From the NCBI GenBank assembly GCA_037447655.1, contig JBBHKE010001224.1, positions 1-47,951 on the forward strand: a DNA stretch of 47,951 nucleotides, in the 5' to 3' direction. Source of the stretch: Zygnema cylindricum (Eukaryota > Streptophyta > Zygnematophyceae > Zygnematales > Zygnemataceae). Positions 36,501 to 45,800 of the stretch are shown here, in pieces. A model generated the notes under the pieces. That model saw nothing but the letters and a program-made list of their open reading frames with translations. It did no database searches and was not told the origin of the DNA. Position numbers and translations under genes: made by a program. Position 1 is the stretch's first letter; each line of letters starts with the position of its first letter.

Positions 36501-38124
36501 AACACGATTGTAAACTTTTTGATACAACTCACACTAATATTGGTGGACAGTAAATTATTTTTAGGCTCAGGATTAGACTGTCCTTGTTGCTGACGCGGGT
36601 CCTCTGTATCCTGTAGATTTAGTTTACATACAATTTGCTGATGTATAGTGAAACTAGTCTATGTGATTCCTGGTTTTCCAGACTAAACGAGGAAATGCGA
36701 GGTATTACCGATTTGGCGTTTCAAATGTAAGTTCTTTTTTCTTACAGAAAAATCTTACAGTTCTTTCTTACAGTTCTTTTTCTTACGTTTTGTGGTTGAT
36801 CTCTGAATTTATGTCAACTTTTACGTAAAATCATGGGTGAGCTTTTGACATCCTTTTGGGTGCAAGTTTTTGTTGTGAATGTTATCTGTAAGTAATTTTT
36901 TTATCGACAAGGACTCCATGAAAGAGGTTATCTCGGCAAAGAAGCTTTGAGTTATCAAGCACGTCCTGGTCAGAGGATTCTAACAAAACTAACTGATAAT
37001 GTGAACATATTGTGAACAGAGTGTCAGTAGTGATATAGTGTATTTTCATTTGTAAGGAATTTGTCATGTTGAATCAGTTGAAAGTCAGTTGTGTGTTTTT
37101 CATTCTGTTTGGTATTGATTCTGATGTCAAGCATCAGCCACGAAATGGGTCGTCAGTAAACTCTATTTCAAGAAAAACTGGAAAAATTTCGTTTTCTGTT
37201 TAGATTGGCATCATTTATGAAACCGGATCTTTCTTCATTATTCTAGTTAATAACTCTAATCTGGTCGCAAATTTTTCTGACCCAAAGTCATAAAATATTG
37301 TTTTTAAGACTGATTGAAGAAGTGGCCCAAAATCGATTTATCGAGCATGAAAGGAATTAAGCAACACAAGTCATGTTTTTCCGTTTCTTCTTTTTTACCA
37401 TTAAGGCTTCGCCATAATGCATCCAAAAGTGGTGAAAACTAGTGTTAATGAAATGTTCAATTGTTGAATGCACATTCCTTAGTTACACTTTTAATTGTTA
37501 TTAACGTTATAGTACTCATTCAGTGCAGGTTTTTTGGCCCTTAAACGCGTTAACTATACTAATTGTTTTTTTCTTAACGCTAATTTGGTAAGCGGTCCAA
37601 AGTCGACTACGAAATTAGAATAAGTTTGACCAGAAAAAGCCCCCGCGGTTTGTATTTCTTAACGGTAATAACTATTTCCGGTGTACTTTTTTGTCTCATA
37701 AGCTTGTTGTCATTTTCTGATGGGTATATTGAATGGCACCACCCATCGCTATTAGAGGAATTATTACTATAAATACAAAATAAGAATGTATGATATTCTA
37801 ATATAATGTGGGGAAACGTGGCAATTGTAGTCCACTCCCTTAGCTCTTTTATTTACACTTTTATGATTTTCGGCCCAAAAAAGTCAAGATCAAATTATTG
37901 TTTGTGTTATTATTTAGTGTCGAACTAGCACGATTTTGTACCTAAGAGGGTCTTTTTAGGTGAAATACTTTGTTTGATGATGACGATGGCTTGTAGCACA
38001 TCACATGTTTTGACTTTCATAACCTTTTTTTGTATTGTCAACGATTTTGTACAGAAAAAAATTGAGGCAAAAACTTGATCAGTTTGAAGTACAGGCCAGC
38101 CATTATCTTCCTCGAGTACATTGA
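33600..38124 (+). CDS. BORC subunit 6-like (DUF2365-type) small coiled-coil protein, five exons
   Basis: A 124-residue protein assembled by hand from exons 33600-33743, 35157-35223, 35661-35709, 36682-36726 and 38055-38124 (stop TGA). Every junction is GT-AG and phases match (0, 1, 2, 2): ...RTCLAD|ASENTLEHMDCHYKAA..., ...LQEA-V-VEAASKGNRF..., ...NECL-R-LNEEMRGITD..., ...LAFQ-I-KKLRQKLDQF.... The total is exactly 125 codons with the stop. It is predominantly helical and heptad-like, with no signal peptide or membrane segment. The order of motifs (AVEKDA, a long helix, NRFVNECLRLNEEM, LAFQIKKLRQKLD) resembles animal BORCS6, whose conserved C-terminal domain has a similar CEELN...LAxQIKxIKxxLD pattern. 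In animals BORC recruits ARL8 to lysosomes. The gene structure is strong. The family name is from recollection and needs a profile search; another BLOC/BORC subunit is the alternative. Introns hold several MITEs. Confidence 0.75.
33778..33875 (+). repeat. Short imperfect direct repeats at the start of intron 1
   Basis: Three degenerate copies of a roughly 30-base unit with CACTGAGATAT and TGTCACGxAG lie just inside intron 1 of the BORCS6-like gene. Nothing suggests a function. Confidence 0.5.
34790..34930 (+). mobile_element. MITE family A, truncated copy in intron 1
   Basis: It keeps the core GAAGACGTGGCGGATTTTAG and the right-hand TTTTTGGCAAGAAAAAGTC and AGCTCTAATAGCAACGA parts, but the left TIR is missing or badly decayed. 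It lies in intron 1 of the BORCS6-like gene. Confidence 0.6.
35735..35950. mobile_element. MITE family B copy in intron 3
   Basis: TIRs extend over about 40 bases: GTGCCCTTTGCTATTAGTGT...TTTTTCGGGCA at the left and TGCCCGAAAAATGTTTAACA...AATGGGCA at the right. TAT/ATA words flank both ends. It shares the GCTATTAGTGTT word with family A but has a different outer end and core. It lies in intron 3 of the BORCS6-like gene. Confidence 0.7.
36375..36475 (+). repeat. Degenerate telomere-like repeat in intron 3
   Basis: Plant telomere-type words (AAACCCTAAAAAACCGTAGG, AACACCCTAATTAACC, AAAAACCCTG) fill about 100 bases just upstream of exon 4. A similar run lies at 3070-3115. It could be an old interstitial telomere insertion or a pyrimidine-poor filler. 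Confidence 0.5.
37425..37690. mobile_element. Possible MITE family A/B copy in intron 4
   Basis: The right end AACGGTAATAACTATTTCCG then GTGTAC resembles the family A TIR. The interior has CATTCAGTGCAGG and GACCAGAAAAAGCCCCCGCG-like family words. The left end is uncertain, so the borders are approximate. Confidence 0.4.
37737..37925 (+). mobile_element. MITE family A copy in intron 4
   Basis: The left end is CACCACCCATCGCTATTAG. The core AAACGTGGCAATTGTAGTCC and the TTTTCGGCCCAAAAAAGTCA segment are typical of the family. The right TIR is truncated near TTATTTAGTGTCG. It ends about 130 bases before the last exon of the BORCS6-like gene. Confidence 0.65.
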
Positions 38125-39866
38125 CTGATTCGACTACCTGTGATTTTCTGGGGTAAGGTTGATCATTTAATGTGAAAGCTTTAGTTGTACAAAATAATTT
38201 TTATGGGGAAAAAAAAGGGCTCACACGCATTTTTGTTAGAAAAGAACTAATTGTGTTTTCCTTCAGCATGTAGAGTTGTTCCTTTTTGGAAATTATGAGA
38301 AGCGTACCCGAAAAAGGTTGAGTATTATAACTGAAAAACCCGAAAGAACCCATGAACTTTTGTAGCAAATTCCAATATTTTTGTTTACCAAAAAAACAAT
38401 ATATGGTGTTGTGATAGGACCACTGAATGATTTTGAGTCTTTTTGCCCTCCACTTCTATTGAGGTCACTCTGATATGTTTACTGTGAATGTGAAACAAAA
38501 AGTACACTACTCATCGTTGTTAGGAAAACGCAAAGAAGGGCGGAACTATTACGCCTCGACTCTTTGCACTAAATTAGTATTATACATTCTGTTTTACATC
38601 TACACTAATAATTCGTTTAATAGCTCTCAGCTCCTGTGCATTCACCTCCGTAACCTAATCTGTTCGCTTTAAACCTTATCTGTTCACTTTAATCTAATCT
38701 GTTTGAAAGTCAAAGAGTACAATGATAAGCGAAGGACGCTTATAGAACCCTACAAAACCATCAACCCCTAGTTTAGAAATAAAAGTACCATCGCAAAACT
38801 CAAAATTACCCAGCTCTCTGCAAAGGGAACATCAATATAGGTTTTTCCATTTTCAGTGGTTTGTTGGGCAAGTCTCTCCTTCCCTCAAACCTTGTTTTCG
38901 ATGACGTGGCACATAATAGTCATTTTGTTTCAGCCAGCTTACAATGACTTCAAAGTGCCACCAATAGAATTAAATCGTTCCCTCCACACATTTTACAACG
39001 GCCAAATAACAATTTTACGTGTGACAACATTTGCTACTTTTACAGAAACTAATCAAGCACACAGCGAATCGTTGTTGTGTTAAAAAATATATAGCATGGG
39101 ATATATTTAGTTGTTATTACTTAATTCAGGTCCGAGGAGCGTGCGTGACTTTCAAACTGCTTACCAAACTTCACTGCCCATTTTTATTAGAGTTCAAAAG
39201 TTTCGGGCAGTCAAAAGGAACATTATCACATAAGACAGTTTTCCGACTTTAAATACTGTCACATTCACAATGGAAGGACAAAACCATCACCATTTGTTTG
39301 GTTGCGTCTGAAAAAAATCTAAGTGTCAATCACAGAGTTAAAACACCTTTTGAATTGCCAAAAAACGTTTAATTCTAATAACAATGAACAGTTGTAATAT
39401 TAAGATTAATCAATTAGCAAAGTAAGACTAACTTTTAAACTAAATAGGTATTATTAACGCTATTTTTTTGTTCAGAGGCCAAAAATCGACGCCAAATTAG
39501 TGTTACTAGTGCTAATAACAACTCGAAAGTGTGTTGTCTCCAGCAAAATGGATAACATATACTTCTCAAATACTAGATAAATGAAAATAGAATTTCCTCA
39601 GGACCAAGTAAAAACCTAGATTTTCCATCCTCTTGGATATCTAAGTACAAAGTAACACTTTTTTCTCCACATATTTCCAACAAATGAACCATATCCCCAA
39701 TATCCCTAATAATATCCCTAATGCGAGACCGCATCCCTTCTCCTTCTATATACACACTCCCCACCACCTTCTTGCTACCTCCCTTTCCTACATTTCCCTC
39801 CACTTGTTTTTCAATTCTTCACACAACCACCACCATTCCCCATTTTTTTCTCTTTTTCACTCTCAA
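38125..39866. other. Convergent 3' intergenic region
   Basis: 1742 bases lie between the stop codons of the BORCS6-like gene (+) and VPS41 (-). They contain a second family B MITE and a partial family A copy (about 39400-39530, with GCCAAAAATCGACGCCAAAT and AGTGCTAATAACAACTCG). No additional gene recognised. Confidence 0.6.
39173..39393. mobile_element. MITE family B, second copy
   Basis: The left end is ACTGCCCATTTTTATTAGAG then TTTCGGGCAGTCAAAA. The right end is TTTGAATTGCCAAAAAACGT then CTAATAACAATGAACAGT. The layout matches the copy at 35735, with more divergence. Confidence 0.6.
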
Positions 39867-42800
39867 TTACCTTCTCTCTCCCTTCACTTTACTCCCATTT
39901 GCTGCCTCGGCTCCTCTCGTACACAAGACACATCGTAAATTAATTCCTCTCTCTTCAATCCCTCTCCCATTCTCGATACTATGGCCCAAAACCGGCTTAT
40001 TTCCTTTGTCGAAAATATCTCCTTCCGAGTCTTCGAGACAGGTAATATGATACGCATGGGAACAGAAAAACGCGACAACTGTCACGTTGTGAAGAGCCAC
40101 GGGATCGAGACAGACGGAACATCGCCCACTACCACCTCCCGAAGGCTTTTGGGAGTTTTCTCTCTGTCTCCCTCCTGTACTTTCCCGAATCCTTTGATAG
40201 TTTCCGATATCCTCGCCAACTCGTACCGCGTGACGAGCCTCACAAAAATAACGAACCAGAAGAGCGACAGAATCGGCCTGCAAAATAATCGTAATAACAA
40301 AAATAAAAATTAACAATAGTGATGTTTTTATTATTTTTATTATACAAACAAACAAAAATAACAAACCAGAAGAGCCCACAATTGGCCTGCAAAAAATATT
40401 AATCATAATAACAATAATAAAAAATAACAATAGTGATTCTTTAATTATTTTTATTATACAAATCAACAAAATAACGGACCAGAAGAGCCACACAATCAGC
40501 CTGCGAAGAATAATTATAATAATAAGAAAAATAACAATCACAATAATAAGAAAAATGCAGAATGTTAAGGAAACTTCTGAAGGCCACTTCATTTGTAATT
40601 GAGATAGAGCAGAAAAGGGAAAGAAGAACTAACCAGAAAGAAAGAAAGAAAGAAAGAAAGAAAAAAAGAGAGAAAGAAAGAGAGAAAGAAAGAAAGAAAG
40701 AACGAAAGAGAGGAGGAAAAGTAAGAAAGGCAGAGAAAGAGAGAGAAGGAAAGAGAATAGAGAGAGAAGAGGGAAGCAGGGAAGAGGGAAGGGAAGGAAA
40801 GGAATCTCAAAACGAGAGTAACTTTAAATAGTGTAACCAAGCTATCAAAAAAAAAAGAACGCAAGTTGAGATTGCATTTTAAATTAACTGAATCATACAT
40901 CAGACGAATTACAAATAGAAGTGAAATGCACTAAAAGATTACTGTTATCAACTTTAATATTTATCAAAGGTGTATACACTACTAACAGTAAATAGACTGG
41001 AGCATACGAATGTCATGTCCGAGTTTGAGGCTTTAGCATTTTCTATCAATTGTTTGACCAGTCAACCATAACTAAGGTTGTCCGTCTAATTCTGAACATA
41101 AATCTGTAGTTTTTGTACAATTAGATAAAAGGATTATGTTTTTTCTGCAAATCACTTCACTATTTCTGTTGAACTATGGGTTTAAATTATCGTCCCGAGC
41201 TGAAACCAGAGAGAACAAATTTCAAGGAATAACTTTCGAACGGAAACATGGCCAATCAAGAGAGTTGACTCTCGAGAGAGTCAATCACAAAAATTATTGA
41301 TATAAGAATAATGAGTCTCCTAATGGATATTTTGAGTACAATGCTGGATAAACGATGAATAATTTATTTTAATATCGGTTATGTTTTGAATCAGAAGAAA
41401 GAAGAAAATGGTTTATTCACAATCAGTCCGACAATTTATTCATTCTAGTGCGAACAAGTACCATAATTTCTAAAATAATGTTTTAAAAGTGTCCATTTTT
41501 CTGGATACAAGAAAACGGTGACTAAACTAAAACCCTAAAGTACGATAAGGCTTACATATCAACCTTCAGATATGTACACTTGAAACATTAGATATTCGAA
41601 TCAGCTTTACTTAAAAAAGTCTTACTTAAGTTTTAAATTTTACTTAAAGTTCTTGGTAAAACAATAAACAAAAAGAAACGGGACTAAAAAGGATATAAAG
41701 ATAAAGATTAATAACAAATATTGTTGGAGAATTGTCCACTCTGGACTCCACACGTGTGTATCGTGCTGTAAGCTGGTTTGCCACACGTGTGTATCGCGCT
41801 GTAAGCTGGTTCGCCAGTGCGCCGCTAATCGCCGTATAAATTCGGTATTAGGCGCTTGCGTACACATCGGCTGGGTAGCTCAGTTGGTAGAGCTAGTGTA
41901 CGGCAAACACGGGTCCCGGGTTCGATCCCCGGCTTGGTCATTTTCCAAAGCTAACACTTTGGCGCCCATGCGATAAACCATATTGGAAATCGGCGATATA
42001 CAACTTATCGCATGGAAAATGGCCAAGTCGGGGATCGAACCCGGGACCTGTGTTTGCCGTACACTAGCTCTACCAACTGAGCTACCCGGCCGATGTGTAA
42101 CCAAGCGCCTAATACCGAATTTATACGGCGATTAGCGGCGCACTGAAGAACCAGCTTACAGCACGATACACACGTGTGGAGTCCAGAGTGGACAATTCTC
42201 CAACACGCCCCCTCAAGATGTACTCCATCTCGTGTGGCTTGCCATCGCCCCCTGGCGATGATACCATATTGAGATTCGTAGAATCGAGGGATATCAGGGA
42301 CAATCCCAATAAAGGGAATGATGAGCCGGCCAGGATTTGAACCTGGGACCTTTCACTTAAGCTGTGAATGCACTATCCACTATGCCACCAGCTTAGATGT
42401 TGAGACTCGCGGGTCCAATTTAATTAGGTTTTAGTGTGGATTTTACCACAAATCCGGGAATCGATCGGCACGTTTCACGCACGTCAACAGATATAAAGAT
42501 TAATATCATCATCATAAACAAGGCTAGTTTTTGGGAATCACCTTGAGAATCCTGTTGCATCCTTTCCTAAGAGAGGTTTCCGTGCGATAATCGGCGATAA
42601 TACGAACAAGTCGATCTCGCAATCTGTTTTCCATAGAAAAGAAGAAAAAGAAAGGAGTAAACAACTAAAAGTACATTTCTAGTACGTTACTCACTCATTA
42701 GTTCTACTTTCACTTTCTGTAACTTTTGTGTCAAAGAACGAAATGAAAATAGAAAATGCGAAAAAACGAAAAAATATGTGAAAAAACGTGAAATATGTGA

Positions 42801-45800
42801 AAAACCATGAAGTGTGGAAAAGAGTGAAAAAAATGTGAAAAAAAGTGAAAAAATGTAAAAAAAGATGCAAAATTTCACCTGGGAATAGACATGCCACGTG
42901 GCAGCTTATCCACTAAATGGAGTGGATCGATATGTCCCGCTGTGTGTTCCAAAAGAGCTCCAACCTGGATTAAGAAATCCCTCCCTCTCCCTCTAAATCT
43001 CCCACCTCGTCCAGTTCACCTCTTTTCAGTCCCTTCCATCACCATTCTAAACATTTCCAGCATCCCTAAACTACTCTAAAAAACAACTGTGCCTCTCCCT
43101 CTCCCTCTCCCTCTCCCTCTCCCTCTCCTCTCCCTCTCCTCTCCCTCTCCCTCTCCTCCCCCTCTCCCTCTCTCTCCCTCCCTCTCCCTCTCTCTCTCCC
43201 CCCCTCCGCCCCTCCCTCCCTTCGCCCCTCCCCCCCACTGCCCCTCCCTCCCTTCGCCCCTCCCTCTCCCTCTCCCTCTCCCTCTCCCTCTCCCTCTCTC
43301 CCTCCCTCTCCCTCCCTCTCCTCCTCTCTCCTCTCCCCCTCTCCCCCTCCCCCTCCTCCCCTCCCCCTTCGCCCCTCCCTCCCCCCGCCCCTCCCTCCCT
43401 CCGCCCCTCCCTCACTCCGCCTCTCCCTCACTCCGCCCCTCCCTCACTCCGCCCCTCCCTCCCTCCCTCCCTCCCTCCCTCCCTCCCTCCGCCCCTCCCT
43501 CCCTCCCTCTCTCTCTCTCGCTCTCACTACCAACCATCTAACTCTCTCGCTCTCTCCTCCCTCCACCCAACAGTGATACACAGGCAACATCAAAAAAGAG
43601 GAAAAGAAAGAGAGAAAAAAATGTCCCCACAGCTTATTGCCCGATCCACAAGTTCCTCTCTCTCCCTCTCCCTCTCCCTCTCCCTCTCCCTCCACGCAAC
43701 TCTAATTTGAAGACAATTAATAAAAAAAAAGAAAAAAATTAAAGAGAAGGAAATCCACACCATTTCTGGACTGCTCATCGCCCGATCCACAAGCTCCTCC
43801 CAAAGTTCTTCGTCCTGTTGTGAACTCACAAACTCTATCGCCTATTGCCCAAGCACTCAACACACTCCCTCCCTCCCTCCCTCCCTTTCCCCTTTATCAG
43901 CATTGTATGATTGAGAGAGAAAGGCAAAAAAGAAGGATGAAAGATCCCTCCCTGTCTTTTCCCCTCTTTTTTCCTCCCAACCTTCTCTCCTTCCTCTCCC
44001 TTTTTCCCACCTTGATTACGTCATTGCCATTGCATACTCTCTCTCCCCTCAAAAGTATCCAGAGAGTTCCCTCCTTCCTCTCCCTCTCCCTCGTCCTCCT
44101 CTCATCTCACTTAAGTCATCGTCATGCAAAATCCCTCCCTTCCTTCCCTGCACCTAGCGAGAAATTTCTTTCTCTCCCTCTACCCCTCAGTTACTTAAAG
44201 CCATCGGCATATAATCCCTCTCTCCCTTCCCACATCCAGGGCATTTCACCCCCTCTTCCTCTCTTTGGCTGTTGATGCTTTTGCCTCGCTAATTTGTCTC
44301 CCAATTTCATCCCTCTCCCTTCCTCCCACCTTAAGCCAATGCTGCACAATCCCTCTCTTCCTTCCCAGCATCCAGGGTCCCCTATTCCCTCCCTCTCCTT
44401 CTCCCTCTCTCACCTCACCTCACTCCATCTCCTCTCACTCTCTCTTCCCACTCCCTTCCTCCTCACAAGGCTTTGCTTACCCACCTGTCATGTTTCTCAT
44501 CTCCTCCCACTCCCTCACCTCCCAGTCCCTCTCCTCCCACTCTCTCCTCCCACTCTCTCCTCCCACTCCTTTCCCCTCTCTCTCCCCTCCCCTCTCTCTC
44601 CCTCTCTTCCTCCTCTTAAGTCTTTCCTTTCCGCACCCACCTGTTTCATGTCTCTCAGCCCCTCCACAATGAGGGCGAGAGCCTCTCGAGAATTTCCCAT
44701 TCGCCCCAAAATGAAAACTCTCTCCTTCACAAGGCCTCGCTTCGTGCACTCCGCATAGGCCTAAGAAAAGGACAAAACTCCAAACTACATTTTAAAGCGG
44801 GTTACGAAGTCAATTACAATTTGGGGTTTTGATTTGGATGTGGGTTTTGGGTTTTCAGGTTTGGGTTTTTTGATTCTCACTTCAAACTTCCAAACTCCCA
44901 AGCCAAAATTCAGCTTACACTTTGATTTCAATTTCGATTTCAAAATCGATATTATTCTTTTCGAAGTTCCGGTTCAGATTCCATTCCACTTTCAGCTCCA
45001 GTTTCAGTTTCAGTTTCAGTTTCAATTTCCGTTTCAAATGCAGTTTCATTCCACTTTCAATTCCAATTCAATTCCAATTTCAGTTTCAGTTTTGATAAGA
45101 ATTCCAATTCCAATTTCAATTTCAATATCAGTTCCGTTCCAGTTCCAGTTCCAGTTCCCGTTCAAATCTCAATCCCAGCCCAAACCTAACCCCCAACCTC
45201 CACCTCATAGCCACGGCACACTAAGGCCTTCCTTGTCTGTCGCTGTCACATGATTACAAATCTGATCTGGTCGGCAAAAACACGAAATCACCGTTCCTTT
45301 AAAGGAAACGGTTCAGTTTAGCCGTCGCGGCCCCACGAAAACTTCTGTTCATATTTTATTTTGTTTTAGGGCAATGCCCTGCCTCCAACAAAAACCGGGA
45401 AAGCCGAAGGTGCTCTGTCGTTTCCTTAATTAGTGTGGTCTCCAGCTATATTGAACCTTACATAACCTCAAATACTTAATGTGGTACACCAGTTTGTATC
45501 TGTTTCATTGTGAAGTAGTAATGGACATGAGCACAAAACGACAAATAAAAGAAAATGCAAAACGGCACGCTCGAAAATTGCGTCTATGTGTAGTTCTCTG
45601 CGAACCACTTGCCAAGGACCAATCTGACGCCGCTTCAGTACTACTGGAGGTGCGCGATTTTTTGTCTCGTTTTTTCCTAGTTGCCCAATGTTTTGGGCAG
45701 TCTGAAAAATACAGCCGTACAAACGCAGGAAGATTGCAGTTTGGAGAGAGTATTTTGAATCGAGAGCGCCTCCCAAGTCGTTTTTGGGCCCCAAACTGCG

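Larger units (their letters stand above)
41722..42205. mobile_element. Inverted pair of LTR-like repeats containing tRNA-like units
   Basis: The left arm (41722-41946) and right arm (42205-42014) are near-identical inverted copies starting TGTTGGAGAATTGTCC. The left arm alone has a tandem duplication of about 33 bases (ACACGTGTGTATCG...). Both arms then carry TATAAATTCGG followed by a 71-base tRNA-like sequence. Just outside the right arm, the minus strand reads TTGAGGGGGCG before TGTTGG, like the polypurine tract and LTR start of Ty1-copia elements. A TGGTATCATCGCC word about 55 bases further resembles the initiator-Met primer-binding site TGGTATCAGAGC. I infer a miniature (TRIM/SMART-like) LTR element, with the second LTR inverted. 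It is intronic in VPS41. Confidence 0.6.

Noticed and set aside
39867-40592. 241-codon minus-strand ORF read as one membrane-RING protein
   Set aside because: Only the last 136 codons are the VPS41 exon. The hydrophobic first part is translated AT-rich intron with the triplicated acceptor.
41869-42394. Functional tRNA genes
   Set aside because: All three cloverleaves lack T at position 33 and have acceptor or stem defects. They sit in mobile-element context.
43066-43541. ORFs of 114-150 codons on both strands
   Set aside because: Pure microsatellite translation (Arg/Glu/Gly or Pro/Ser/Leu) inside a VPS41 intron.
44834-45253. 139-codon plus-strand ORF rich in Phe, Gln and Pro
   Set aside because: Translation of a TTCCAG/TTTCAG hexamer array in an intron.
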